Source: Planctomycetota bacterium
Lineage (GTDB): Bacteria; Planctomycetota; Planctomycetia; Planctomycetales; Planctomycetaceae
NCBI GenBank assembly: GCA_014584345.1
Contig: JACTNB010000024.1
Coordinates: 186,001 to 250,000, forward strand
Direction of reading: 5' to 3'
Length of the DNA stretch: 64,000 nucleotides
Part shown: positions 27,059 to 36,120 of the stretch, in pieces
How the letters are laid out: each line of letters opens with the position of its first letter
Numbering within the stretch: the stretch's first letter is position 1
Notes under the pieces: generated by a model
What the model was told of the DNA's origin: nothing
Seen by the model: the letters and a program-made list of their open reading frames with translations, nothing else
The model's database searches: none
Position numbers and translations under genes: made by a program

Positions 27059-27319
27059 ATGAACTTGACACAAGTTTGGAAGAGCGGCTTGGCCGTTATG
27101 CTTGCATCCACACTGACATTCGCAACCGTCGGTTGTGAGCCGGCAGCAACTCCGACAACTCCCAGCACTCCCGCGGGTGGCGAAGGGGGCGAAGGGGCTC
27201 CGAGCGAAGGCGGTTCCGACGCCGGCGCTGGCGCCGCTGTCCCTGCCGAAGAAACTCCTGCTGCTCCGGCTGGCGAACCTGCCGGCGAACCTGCTGCCGA
27301 AGCACCGAAGACCGAATAG
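27059..27319 (+). CDS. Small low-complexity lipoprotein
   Basis: An 86-residue protein: signal peptide (LTQVWKSGLAVMLASTLTFA) with lipobox TVGC, then a mature part made almost only of Ala, Pro, Gly, Glu, Ser and Thr, including a repeated AGEP unit near the C-terminus. It should be anchored to a membrane and be disordered. The ATG at 27059 follows GAGAGGGACG. A strong terminator follows, so the gene is a separate unit. Such short Pro/Ala-rich lipoproteins are common in planctomycetes; no function is known. Confidence 0.75.
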   Translation: MNLTQVWKSGLAVMLASTLTFATVGCEPAATPTTPSTPAGGEGGEGAPSEGGSDAGAGAAVPAEETPAAPAGEPAGEPAAEAPKTE

Positions 27320-27347
27320 TCCCTGCTTGATCAGGTGGCAACATTCA

Positions 27348-27380
27348 GCCGTTCACGTCCCACGTGAGCGGCTTTTTTTT
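27348..27380 (+). terminator. Rho-independent terminator of the small lipoprotein gene
   Basis: Stem gccgttcacgt (27348-27358) with acgtgagcggc (27362-27372), eleven pairs with one G-T, three-base loop, then eight T. Confidence 0.95.
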
Positions 27381-27484
27381 GCAGCGCGGGGATGTTCGTT
27401 TACGAGGGGACATTAGGCGCTGATGTGGAGGTTTCGCGTCGGGTGCCATGCTCACCAGCCTGTGATGTGAGGGCATGGCACAAT

Positions 27485-27570
27485 CTAGCCGCGCCCGTCG
27501 GGAAGCGGGCCCCGTTTGGTCTGCCTGATTCCCGTTTCGTTCCACTCCAGTGGACTCCGTCGGGCGCCAC
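27485..27570. repeat. Family A palindromic repeat, partial copy 4
   Basis: Left arm 27485-27511 (ctagccgcgcccgtcggg, one change from the other copies) and the small central palindrome tccactccagtgga (27541-27554). The right arm is reduced to gtcgggcgcc near 27559. Confidence 0.75.
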
Positions 27571-27616
27571 TGGTCGGCTTTTCCGCCCGTGCGAGCTAAC
27601 TCCGAGCCTTGCACGG

Positions 27617-27659
27617 CAGCGTCGGATGAAGGCAGACGGATTCCCGAAACACCCGCGGC
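27617..27659. repeat. Dispersed repeat family C, copy 1
   Basis: The 43 bases starting cagcgtcggatgaaggcaga are repeated, inverted and with a few changes, at 53854-53896. Both lie just downstream of genes. Confidence 0.7.
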
Positions 27660-27689
27660 TATCGCTGGCGGCTCGGATTCCCCGCGTAT

Positions 27690-28937
27690 TCACTCGGCAC
27701 AACTGGGCATGTGGTTATTTTTCGGAGTGTTGACCGAAACAACCGGAGGCGCGGCGCAGAGTTGAAAATACACTTCGGCCGCACTTTCCAGGGAATCGAT
27801 TTCGATGTACTCATCACGCGTGTGAGCCTGCGCGATGGATCCAGGGCCAAACACCACGGCTGGAACGCCAGCCGCCGCGATGGGGGCAGCATGTGTCCCG
27901 TAGGGGACACCGACCGCTCGGCTGCAACCGGCCACCGCCTCGACCCGCTCGAGCAAGGCTTCCGCCAGCCAGCCGTTTTGATCGTCCCCCAAGGCGGGGC
28001 TGCTCAGCCAGGGGGCATCGATCATGATCGAAAAGTCGAGATGTTGTTCCAGCCAGTTTCGTAAATGCGGGATGACTTGTTCCCAGTCCTCGCCGGGAGT
28101 GACGCGTCGATCCACTTCGATACTGCAGTGATCGGGAACGATGTTCACGCTTTGTCCTCCCTCGATGCGACCGACACTCAGTGTCGCTGGCCCACACAGG
28201 GGGTGCGGCTGAAACCATTGGGGCAATTTTCCCGCATACTGTTCCAGGCAGGTGACCACCCGGGCCATTCCGTAAATTGCGTTTTCGCCTTGGCTGGGGT
28301 CCGAACTGTGACAGGCACGTCCCGTGGTGTGAATGCGGAAACGGACCACGCCCCGATGGGCAACGACTACCTCCAGTTCGGTCGGTTCCGCGACAATCGC
28401 GGCATCGGGCCGGGTCGAGAGCAATCGGGAACGCCCGTTGGGCTGGCCCCAGTAGGTGACCAGATCAGAAATTCCCAGAATGGTCGCTTCTTCGTCGCAG
28501 GTACAGCTTAGCAGGACATTGGCCGCTCCGGCGGGGCGTTCTTCGACCAGACGACGAAACGCATACAGCATGGCCGCCATGCCTCCCTTGACATCCGCCG
28601 ACCCCCGGCCATAGATCCGCCCGGAGTTCACCACCGGCTCAAAGGGGGCAATGGTCATCCCCTCCACGGGAACCGTATCTTGATGGGCATCGAGCAGCAG
28701 AGTGGGGGCGGAATCGTTCGAATGGAACCGCGCGAGCACGTTGTCCCGACCCGGGGCAACGGGGATCCGCTCATAGTCCACGCCGAGGGATTCAAAATAA
28801 CCGACCAGCCAGTCACTCAGCCGCGTTTCCAGAAACTCCGGACCCTGCAGGGGACGGCCCATCGGGTTGACGCTGGGGATGGCTATCAGGCAAGAGAGCA
28901 GTTCCGTCAGATCACGAGGGGGCTTGAATACGGTCAT
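27690..28937 (-). CDS. M20-family metallopeptidase (ArgE/DapE type deacylase)
   Basis: A 415-residue zinc hydrolase. The metal site is complete: LLDAHQDTVP (His85, catalytic Asp87), RGSADVKGGM (bridging Asp115) and CDEEAT (catalytic Glu149, Glu150), with a later dimerisation lid domain. Relatives remove acyl groups from amino acids: acetylornithine deacetylase, succinyl-diaminopimelate desuccinylase and related acylases. The exact substrate cannot be read. I start at the ATG at 28937, where the conserved domain begins, rather than at an in-frame start 27 codons earlier. It is transcribed away from the amidohydrolase gene, with 190 bases between them that may hold shared regulation. Confidence 0.88.
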   Translation of the reverse strand: MTVFKPPRDLTELLSCLIAIPSVNPMGRPLQGPEFLETRLSDWLVGYFESLGVDYERIPVAPGRDNVLARFHSNDSAPTLLLDAHQDTVPVEGMTIAPFEPVVNSGRIYGRGSADVKGGMAAMLYAFRRLVEERPAGAANVLLSCTCDEEATILGISDLVTYWGQPNGRSRLLSTRPDAAIVAEPTELEVVVAHRGVVRFRIHTTGRACHSSDPSQGENAIYGMARVVTCLEQYAGKLPQWFQPHPLCGPATLSVGRIEGGQSVNIVPDHCSIEVDRRVTPGEDWEQVIPHLRNWLEQHLDFSIMIDAPWLSSPALGDDQNGWLAEALLERVEAVAGCSRAVGVPYGTHAAPIAAAGVPAVVFGPGSIAQAHTRDEYIEIDSLESAAEVYFQLCAAPPVVSVNTPKNNHMPSCAE

Positions 28938-29128
28938 AAAAATTCGTTGCCTTCGGAGAATGTCCGATCGGAGGGGACGATTGACTTTCTCTGTATCATA
29001 GGCAATACTCGATTTCACTTCAATTAGCGGGTGGATTCAATTCACTGCAAATTGACAGTTCGATTCCATTGGCCAAGGGACGTTGGCCTGTTGCTCGGAG
29101 AGACGAGGCACTTTCAAGGGGGGCCGCA

Positions 29129-30070
29129 ATGCAGGGTGAGTCGATGATTTCTCGCCGCGGATTCAATGTGCTGGCTGCTGCTGGGCTGATGGGGCTGCCT
29201 CTCGCGAGGTCCACCCAGGCGGACCCGCCGGGAAAACCTGGCTGGATTGACGCACACGTGCATGTCTGGACTCCCGACCTGCAGGCATATCCGCTGGATC
29301 CGCATTTCCAGCGTGAAGACATGCAGCCACCCAGTTTCACTCCCGAGGAACTGTTCGCGCATGCGCGGCCAGCGGGAGTCAGCCGCATCGTCCTGATTCA
29401 GATGAGCTTTTATCGGTTTGACAATCGCTACATGCTCGACATGATTGCCCGTTATCCCGGAGTATTTTCCGGAGTCGGGATCGTCGATCAGCAGTCTCCG
29501 GATGTCGCTCGGCAAATGCGGGAACTGGCCCGGCAGGGCGTGCGCGGCTTTCGACTCCACTCCCGTGGAGAAGACGTGGCCTCGTGGGTAAACGACCCGG
29601 GCATGACCCAGGTTTGGCAAACCGCCCGGGCCGAGGGGCTGGCCGTTTGCCCGTTGATCAATCCCCAGGATCTGCCACACATCGCGGCTTTGTGCCGCAA
29701 GTTTCCGGGCACAAAAGTCGTCATCGATCACTTCGCCCGGATCGGTGTCAGCGGCAACATCGAACAGGATGCGCTGGACACTCTGTGCGGTTTCGCGAAG
29801 TTTCCCGATGTCTACGTGAAGACATCGGCCTTTTATGCCCTCGGCAAAAAGCAGGCTCCCTATACCGATCTGCTGCCGATGATACGGCGGGTTGTTGATG
29901 CCTTTGGACCGGAACGCCTGATGTGGGCCAGTGACTGCCCCTATCAGGTGCAACCTCCCCATACCTATGAAGAGTCCCTGGCGTTGATCCGAGATCGCGC
30001 CGAGTTTCTGTCGGCCAGCGACAAGGAAGCCCTGCTGCGCGGCACGGCGGAGAAAGTGTTCTTCGCCTGA
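29129..30070 (+). CDS. Exported amidohydrolase (TIM-barrel, Amidohydro_2)
   Basis: A 313-residue protein with a twin-arginine-like signal (ISRRGFNVLAAAGLMGLPLA). The barrel starts with WIDAHVHVWTPDLQAYPLD, the first metal-ligand motif, and includes VVIDHFARIG and, near the end, RLMWASDCPY, the conserved Asp-containing motif. These are typical of COG3618 hydrolases, which act on lactones or 2-pyrone dicarboxylates. The ATG at 29129 follows AAGGGGGGCC; a second ATG five codons later is possible. It is the first gene of a rightward series with creatininase, MFS permease and IclR. The substrate is unknown. Confidence 0.85.
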   Translation: MQGESMISRRGFNVLAAAGLMGLPLARSTQADPPGKPGWIDAHVHVWTPDLQAYPLDPHFQREDMQPPSFTPEELFAHARPAGVSRIVLIQMSFYRFDNRYMLDMIARYPGVFSGVGIVDQQSPDVARQMRELARQGVRGFRLHSRGEDVASWVNDPGMTQVWQTARAEGLAVCPLINPQDLPHIAALCRKFPGTKVVIDHFARIGVSGNIEQDALDTLCGFAKFPDVYVKTSAFYALGKKQAPYTDLLPMIRRVVDAFGPERLMWASDCPYQVQPPHTYEESLALIRDRAEFLSASDKEALLRGTAEKVFFA

Positions 30071-30275
30071 GAAGCGGTATGCTGGGCAGGATGCCTTTGT
30101 CGGGAACGGTGCGGTAGGAATGTCGCGACGAAACTGTTCCGCCGAGACCGTGAGGAATGTCTGGGATGGCGACGTGCCTTGTTGCGGTTCCCGGGTGGGG
30201 CTTTTCCTGGAATGAGTGCGAGGGATCAGCCGGCCGGAGCCGATGTGTGGAGCACTCTGGAATCGAGAATCGCCA

Positions 30276-31037
30276 ATGAAATTGCATGAAATGACCTGGC
30301 GCGAGGTCGATCAACTTTCGCGCGCGACTCCAGTGGTGTTTCCCGTTGCCGCCTTGGAACAGCATGGCCACCACATGCCCCTGTTCACCGATAGCCTGCT
30401 CTTGGGAGAAGTTGTACGCCGGGTGGAACAGCAGCCCGTTGCCTCGAATGTGCTGTTCGCCCCGTTGCAATGGCTGGGAAATTCGCACCACCATCTGGAT
30501 ATGCCCGGAACGGTATCCGCTTCGCCACGCGTTTACCTGGATCTGCTCCGCGATCAGGCGGAATGCCTGTTGCATCACGGCTTCCAGCGGATTCTGTTTC
30601 TGAACGGACATGGCGGCAATGCCGTCCCCGCCCAACAGGCGCTCTTTGAACTGCGGCAGAAATACCGCCAGAGGAACGATCTGTTGTTGTGCAGCCTGAC
30701 CTACTGGGACGCCGCGTGCCCGGACCTCGGGGCAGGGGGGCTGCAACAGCCGGAAATGGGCCATGCCGGCGAATGGGAAACCTCGATGATGCTGGCGTTA
30801 CGTCCCGATCTGGTGCAAGGGGAAGTCGCCTCGCTGCCGAATATCCCTTTCGGGCAGGGGGCCGCGCCGGGGTATCGGGGGTGGACTATGCCGGATCGCA
30901 GTCTGCCAGGGCATATCGGCGTCGCCTCGGCTGCCAGCCGGGAAAAAGGAGACCTGCTGTTCGCAACGTTCGCGAAGGGTGTAACGACATATCTGGAACG
31001 CCTGGTGGCGTGGAGTGGAAAGGCTTGGGACCTGTGA
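30276..31037 (+). CDS. Creatininase-family amidohydrolase
   Basis: A 253-residue protein with the family metal site: ALEQHGHHMPLFTDS (Glu28, His30, Asp39), FLNGHGGNA (His112) and GHAGEWETS (Glu166). Creatininase relatives open cyclic or linear amides; in other bacteria they act on creatinine, formamides in flavin and F420 pathways, or peptide cofactors. The ATG at 30276 sits before MKLHEMTWREV, a typical family start. It is separated by 205 bases from the amidohydrolase gene. Its stop overlaps the GTG start of the MFS gene by four bases, so both are translated together. The product probably hydrolyses the compound carried by that permease. Confidence 0.87.
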   Translation: MKLHEMTWREVDQLSRATPVVFPVAALEQHGHHMPLFTDSLLLGEVVRRVEQQPVASNVLFAPLQWLGNSHHHLDMPGTVSASPRVYLDLLRDQAECLLHHGFQRILFLNGHGGNAVPAQQALFELRQKYRQRNDLLLCSLTYWDAACPDLGAGGLQQPEMGHAGEWETSMMLALRPDLVQGEVASLPNIPFGQGAAPGYRGWTMPDRSLPGHIGVASAASREKGDLLFATFAKGVTTYLERLVAWSGKAWDL

Positions 31038-32347
31038 AGTTAAGTCAACAAACGTGGGCCTGGAGCATCTGTGGCCTGCTGCTGCTGGCCACCATGCTGA
31101 ATTACATGGACCGGCAGGCACTGGCGGTCACGTTGCCGACCTTGAAAGCGAACTACAACCTGACAGAAAGCCGCGTGGGCATGCTCGAAGGCTGCTTCGG
31201 GTTTTCGTTTGCCTTTGGTTCGATCCTGTTCGGCTGGCTGGCGGATCGCTGGGGCCCGCGGCTGTTATACCCGTTCATCCTGGCAGGCTGGTCACTGGCG
31301 GGTGTAGCCACTGCGGCTGCAGGTCAACCCGAGTGGATGTCCGGACTGGAAGGGCCGGGGGACGAACCGGGCACGGGTGTGTATCGCTGGTTGCTGATCT
31401 GCCGCGTCGCCCTGGGAATGTGCGAGGCCGGTCACTGGCCCTGCGCGCTGCTCACGGTGCGGGCCATTCTGACCGCGAAGGACCGCCCCCTGGGGAACGG
31501 CATTCTGCAGAGTGGAGCCTCGATCGGCGCGATTTCCGTACCGATATATATCGAACTGGCCGACCGCGCCGGGCAATCTTGGGAATTTGCCTTCTGGTCG
31601 ATCGGTCTGCTCGGGCTGATGTGGGTGCCGGCCTGGTTTCTGCTTGTCGGCAGACGGGAACTCAAGGTCGCGCGCACCGATGCTCCCCCGATTCCGGAAG
31701 CCGAGTCCACGCCCCAGGCCTGGCTCCACCTGATCCGCCGCACCCTGGTGCTGGGGATCATGGTCGGGACACTGGTCATCAGTTGGCAGTTTCTGCGGGC
31801 CTGGCTGGGCCTGTTCTTGCAGGATTATCACGGGTACTCCAAGGAACTGACACGTGGGCTGATGTCGGGTTATTTCATTGCCGCCGATGTCGGCTGCCTG
31901 CTGGCAGGTTTTTATGTCACCCGCATGACCGCACGGGGGTGGTCGGTCGATGCGTCACGAAAGTCGGGGTACTTTATTTTTGCCCTGCTCACCGCCTGCG
32001 GAGCCCTGGTCCCCTTTGCCGGCAACAACTGGCCCATGATTGTGCTTCTGTTCGTCGCCGCAGCCGGAATTCTGGGGCTGCATCCCTTTTATTATGCCCT
32101 GGCGCAGGAAATTTCCGTAAAACGAATGGGGGTGCTGTCCGGAACACTGGCAGCATTCGGCTGGATTGTCTCCAGTCTGTCGCAAATCTATCTGGGACAA
32201 CACATTGAGGCAACCAAAAGTTATCAGTTGGGGCTGGTCATCGTCGGCCTCGTTCCCATGCTGGGGTTGCTGGCATTGCTGACCCTGTGGCCACGCGAGC
32301 CGCGACAGACTGTCGCGAGCGAGCGGATTCCCCAGGAATCTACTTGA
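31034..32347 (+). CDS. MFS permease, anion:cation symporter (hexuronate/ExuT-like) type
   Basis: A 437-residue membrane protein with about twelve helices. The first helix carries LNYMDRQALAVTLPTLK, and the next loop has GWLADRWGPR, the MFS signature; CRVALGMCEAGHWPCAL is the helix 4-5 pattern of the ACS subfamily, which takes up hexuronates, phthalate, sialic acids and other organic anions. The start is a GTG overlapping the creatininase stop (GTGA). A much longer in-frame extension upstream runs through the creatininase gene and is not coding. Coupling with creatininase suggests it imports an organic acid or amide. The IclR gene follows 82 bases downstream. Confidence 0.9.
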   Translation: MKLSQQTWAWSICGLLLLATMLNYMDRQALAVTLPTLKANYNLTESRVGMLEGCFGFSFAFGSILFGWLADRWGPRLLYPFILAGWSLAGVATAAAGQPEWMSGLEGPGDEPGTGVYRWLLICRVALGMCEAGHWPCALLTVRAILTAKDRPLGNGILQSGASIGAISVPIYIELADRAGQSWEFAFWSIGLLGLMWVPAWFLLVGRRELKVARTDAPPIPEAESTPQAWLHLIRRTLVLGIMVGTLVISWQFLRAWLGLFLQDYHGYSKELTRGLMSGYFIAADVGCLLAGFYVTRMTARGWSVDASRKSGYFIFALLTACGALVPFAGNNWPMIVLLFVAAAGILGLHPFYYALAQEISVKRMGVLSGTLAAFGWIVSSLSQIYLGQHIEATKSYQLGLVIVGLVPMLGLLALLTLWPREPRQTVASERIPQEST

Positions 32348-32429
32348 CGCCCAGAGTTTCACTTGCGATACTTTGTTTTACAGTAGCAGTCTCGATTTTG
32401 AAACAACGGGACTCACCGGATGACCCGAC

Positions 32430-33227
32430 ATGAAAAGCGAAACCAAATCGACCGTCAAAACGCAGGGGGAACCGAGTCCTCCCACGTATAGCGCTCCAGC
32501 GATCGACAAAGCCCTGGATGTACTCGAGCTGTTGGCCGATTCGGCTCAAGGCATGAGCCTGACCGGGATTGCCGAGGCGTTGGGGCGGACCAAGCAGGAG
32601 TTGTTCCGAGTGTTGGTCTGCCTGGTGGAGCGGGGGTATCTCGTCCGCGACGAGATGCAGATTTATCGACTCTCCACCAAGATGTTCGAGATAGGTTCGC
32701 AGCATGCTTCGACGCAAACCCTCATCGCACGGGCCATGCCACATATGGAACGTCTGTCGGCTCAGCTTGGAGAGTCGTGCCATCTGAATCTCGTCGTGCA
32801 AAACCGCATGCTGGTGATTGCCCGAGTCGAAGCCGCGGCGGACGTGATGTTGACCGTGCGTGTCGGTGCAACCTTTGAGCTGCATCGTCGCAACAGCGGA
32901 TTGGTCGGGCTGGCGTATCTTCCCGCGCACCGCCGCGAGGATTACTGGAAGCAGGCCGGGGAATCCGCCGAGGAAATTCGCGATTACGAGGAACACCTGG
33001 CGCAAATTCGCCTCCAGGGAGTCCGCGAAGCGGAAAGCCCGATTGTACACGGCGTGCGCGATACCGCCGCTCCCATCCTGAGTTCAGGCACCAGTCTGTT
33101 GGGCGTGCTGTGTGTTTCGCATGTTAAGCGGATGGATGAACCACTCGATCGTTCGGATATTCTCAATGCAGTTTGCCAAACTGCCCGGAATATCTCGAGG
33201 GAATTCGGCCCGATTGAATATAATTGA
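32430..33227 (+). CDS. IclR-family transcriptional regulator
   Basis: A 265-residue regulator. The N-terminal winged helix-turn-helix (about 23-85) has AIDKALDVLELLADS and LTGIAEALGRTKQELFRVLV. The C-terminal ligand domain (about 95-260) has VLCVSHVKRMDEP and the usual cysteine and histidine residues. IclR proteins sense small organic acids and control catabolic genes nearby, so the permease, creatininase and amidohydrolase are the likely targets. It is in the same direction as these genes, so it may control its own operon. The ATG at 32430 is preceded by GGATG. A short 33-base gap leads to the DUF1549 gene. Confidence 0.9.
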   Translation: MKSETKSTVKTQGEPSPPTYSAPAIDKALDVLELLADSAQGMSLTGIAEALGRTKQELFRVLVCLVERGYLVRDEMQIYRLSTKMFEIGSQHASTQTLIARAMPHMERLSAQLGESCHLNLVVQNRMLVIARVEAAADVMLTVRVGATFELHRRNSGLVGLAYLPAHRREDYWKQAGESAEEIRDYEEHLAQIRLQGVREAESPIVHGVRDTAAPILSSGTSLLGVLCVSHVKRMDEPLDRSDILNAVCQTARNISREFGPIEYN

Positions 33228-33260
33228 ATCGTATCTCGCAGTCATGCCGAGGAAATCACC

Positions 33261-36113
33261 ATGTTTATGAATCCCGCCCTCCGGAAGGCCTGCCGTTGCC
33301 GGGTCCGAGGTGTCGCGCTGTCGATCCTCATGCTCCTGTTGGTGAGTGGCCCATCACGGATTTTGGCCGAAGATTCCGCTGGTTTGGAAATCTTCGAGAA
33401 ACATGTCCGCCCCGTCTTGATTGCGCACTGCTACGAGTGCCATGCCGCCGACGAGGCAAACGGGGGATTGAAGGTTGATTCCCGTCCCGCCCTGCTGCGG
33501 GGAGGCGACAGCGGGCCTGCCGTTACACCGGGCGAACCCGAAAAGAGTCTCCTGCTGGAGGCCATTCGCTATGGTAATCCCGACATGCAGATGCCTCCGC
33601 AAAACCGCCTGGCCAAGGCCGAAGTGGAGGCCATCGAAAAATGGATTCGCCTGGGAGCCCCCGACCCTCGCGAGGAAACACTCTCGCCCGAGACTCCCAA
33701 GGCCCTGGGCTTGAGTATTGCCGAAGGCAAGGAATTCTGGTCCTTCCAGCCGCTGCAGCAGCACCAGCCGCCAACCGTCCAGCAGACGGATTGGCCGCGC
33801 AACCCGGTCGACCATTTTCTACTGGCTCAACTGGAGCGCCAGCAACTGACCCCCGCCCCCCCAGCCGACAAGCGGACCTTGATTCGCCGCGCCACGTACG
33901 ATTTGATCGGCCTCCCCCCCACGCCCGAGGAGATTGCCGACTTCCTGGCCGATGAATCCCCCGAGGCCTTTGAGAAGGTGGTCGAACGCCTGCTGGCATC
34001 GCCCCATTATGGCGTGCGCTGGGGGCGTCACTGGCTCGACGTGGCCCGTTATGCCGACTCGAATGGATTGGACGAAAACCTCGCTTTCGGTAACGCCTGG
34101 CGCTATCGCGATTATGTGATCGAAGCCTTTAACAAGGATAAGCCGTTCAATCGATTCGTGATCGAGCAAATTGCGGGTGACCTGCTTCCCGAAGCCAACC
34201 AGGAGACGCGGACGGCCACGGGGTACCTCGCCCTGGGGGCGCGGGTACTGGCGGAGCCGGACCGGGAAAAACTCGTGATGGACACCATCGATGAGCAACT
34301 GGACACGCTGGGCAAGACCTTCCTGGGCATGACCTTCGGCTGCGTGCGATGTCACGATCATAAGTTCGACCCGATCACCCAAGTCGACTATTACGCGCTG
34401 GCGGCGATCTTCAAAAGCACGCGTTCCTTTGCCGATTCCAACACCGGTGCCATCAAACACTGGTTTGAACACAGTTTCGCCGACGAGGCGGAACAGGAAC
34501 GGCTCAAGGAAATCGACAAGCAGATCGCAGAGAAAAACCGGGCCGCCTCGAGCTACAAAAGTCAGGCGACAACCGCACTGGTCAATCAGACCCGTGCCCT
34601 GGCCACCGAATACCTGATCGCAGCCGCCCAACTGCATCCCAGCCAGTCGCTGAATGAAGTGGCCGCCGTCGCCGCTCCCCTCGGACTGCATCCGCGGGTG
34701 CTGCATCATTGCCGCCTGCACCTGCATTATCATCAGGATGATGCCCTGTTTGCCCGTTGGCGGGAACTGGCTGCCGCCGGTGACCTGGCAGGCATCGAAC
34801 AGCATTATCGCCCCTTGTTCACCCAAGCGGAAGCGGCCTGGACGCAAGCCCGGAAAGACGATCCCAAGGCGACCCGCCTGGAAGACGAAACACTGGAACA
34901 GGCCCGTCTGGCGTTGTTCGACGCAGCCGGTTTCCTGGCGATACCGGCAAAACCGGAATTTGCCTTCGATGAAGCCACTTTGACCGAGTACTACCGACTC
35001 ATGGAAGAAGCCCGGGTGTTTGAAAGCCAGGCGGCGGATCTGACGGCAGCCATGGGAGTGAGCGATGGAACCATCCAGGAAACGCTCCCCGTGCATATTC
35101 GCGGCAATCATCGCAATCTCGGAGTTCCGGTGGCGCGGGAATTTCCCGAAGTGATGCGGGTGTCGACCGTTCGTCCCATTCTGCCCAAATCGGAAAGTGG
35201 TCGCCGCGAATTGGCCGAATGGCTGGCCAGCTCCCAGCATCCCCTGACGGCCCGTGTTTACGTAAATCGCATTTGGCGCTGGCACTTCGGTCAGGGAATC
35301 GTCAATACACCCGACAATTTCGGCCTGCTGGGGGATCGCCCTTCTCATCCCGAACTGTTGGACTGGCTGGCACGTACTTTCATCGAATCGGGCTGGTCCA
35401 CCAAGCAGATGCATCGGTTAATCATGAACTCGGCCGCTTACCAGATGGCGTCGCGGCATCCCGACGAAACGTCGAGTTTCAACAAGGATCCTGAAAACCG
35501 GCTGCTCTGGAAGTTTCCCTTGAGGCGTTTGGAAGCAGAACCGCTTCGCGATGCCATCCTCGCGGTTTCGAACCGACTCGACACCACGCTGGGAGGCAAG
35601 TCCGTTCCCTTGCGAAATCGGCAATTTGTCTTCAATCACACCTCGGTGGATCACACCAAGTACGACAGCCTTCGTCGGGCTGTGTATTTACCAGTGATTC
35701 GCAACAACCTGTACACGCTGTTCGAACAGTTTGATTTTCCCGACCCGACCATGCCCACCGGCGATCGTCAGGCCACCGTAGTTGCTCCGCAAGCCCTGCT
35801 GCTGCTGAACGCCGAACTCGTGCTGGAATCGGCGGATGCCTTCGCGGACTTCCTGCTGGCCCAGTCCATGGACGATACCCAGCGCATCCAGTTGGCCTAC
35901 GAGCGTTCCTTCGGACGCCCCCCCAGCGATCACGAAATTCAACGGGCGTTGACCTACATCAGCGAATGGACGTCCGCCGCGCTGGCGGAACGGGAGGAAT
36001 CGGCACCCTCGAAGACCGACGGAGCAACCAAAGACGCCAGTCCCGAACGCCAGGCCTGGTCCCTGTTTTGCCAGAGTTTGTTTGCCAGTAACGAATTCAT
36101 TTTTGTGAAGTGA
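33261..36113 (+). CDS. Exported PSCyt1-DUF1549-DUF1553 planctomycete protein
   Basis: A 950-residue exported protein. A signal peptide (about 15-37) is followed by a c-type cytochrome-like PSCyt1 domain with one haem motif CYECH (57-61) and MQMPPQNRL, which supplies a possible axial Met. Then comes DUF1549 (about 175-380: DHFLLAQLERQQLTP, RWGRHWLDVARYADSNG, and a second CxxCH, CVRCH) and, at the C-terminus, DUF1553 (about 640-900: ARVYVNRIWRWHFGQGIV, RRLEAEPLRDAIL). An extra, helical, less conserved insert of about 250 residues separates them. Such proteins are abundant in planctomycetes and usually paired with DUF1501, as here; their role is unknown, with polysaccharide breakdown proposed. 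GAGGAAATCACC precedes the ATG. Confidence 0.95.
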   Translation: MFMNPALRKACRCRVRGVALSILMLLLVSGPSRILAEDSAGLEIFEKHVRPVLIAHCYECHAADEANGGLKVDSRPALLRGGDSGPAVTPGEPEKSLLLEAIRYGNPDMQMPPQNRLAKAEVEAIEKWIRLGAPDPREETLSPETPKALGLSIAEGKEFWSFQPLQQHQPPTVQQTDWPRNPVDHFLLAQLERQQLTPAPPADKRTLIRRATYDLIGLPPTPEEIADFLADESPEAFEKVVERLLASPHYGVRWGRHWLDVARYADSNGLDENLAFGNAWRYRDYVIEAFNKDKPFNRFVIEQIAGDLLPEANQETRTATGYLALGARVLAEPDREKLVMDTIDEQLDTLGKTFLGMTFGCVRCHDHKFDPITQVDYYALAAIFKSTRSFADSNTGAIKHWFEHSFADEAEQERLKEIDKQIAEKNRAASSYKSQATTALVNQTRALATEYLIAAAQLHPSQSLNEVAAVAAPLGLHPRVLHHCRLHLHYHQDDALFARWRELAAAGDLAGIEQHYRPLFTQAEAAWTQARKDDPKATRLEDETLEQARLALFDAAGFLAIPAKPEFAFDEATLTEYYRLMEEARVFESQAADLTAAMGVSDGTIQETLPVHIRGNHRNLGVPVAREFPEVMRVSTVRPILPKSESGRRELAEWLASSQHPLTARVYVNRIWRWHFGQGIVNTPDNFGLLGDRPSHPELLDWLARTFIESGWSTKQMHRLIMNSAAYQMASRHPDETSSFNKDPENRLLWKFPLRRLEAEPLRDAILAVSNRLDTTLGGKSVPLRNRQFVFNHTSVDHTKYDSLRRAVYLPVIRNNLYTLFEQFDFPDPTMPTGDRQATVVAPQALLLLNAELVLESADAFADFLLAQSMDDTQRIQLAYERSFGRPPSDHEIQRALTYISEWTSAALAEREESAPSKTDGATKDASPERQAWSLFCQSLFASNEFIFVK

Positions 36114-36120
36114 GGCCGTC

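Larger units (their letters stand above)
27381..27689. other. Repeat-filled spacer between convergent genes
   Basis: About 300 bases with no gene, between the lipoprotein terminator and the end of the M20 peptidase gene. It contains a partial family A repeat and a family C repeat next to each other. Confidence 0.6.

Noticed and set aside
30689..31033. Upstream extension of the MFS permease frame
   Set aside because: It overlaps the creatininase gene and has no membrane or family features; the GTG at 31034 explains the start better.
33819..35414. 531-codon open frame opposite the DUF1549 gene
   Set aside because: Antisense shadow of a clearly coding gene.
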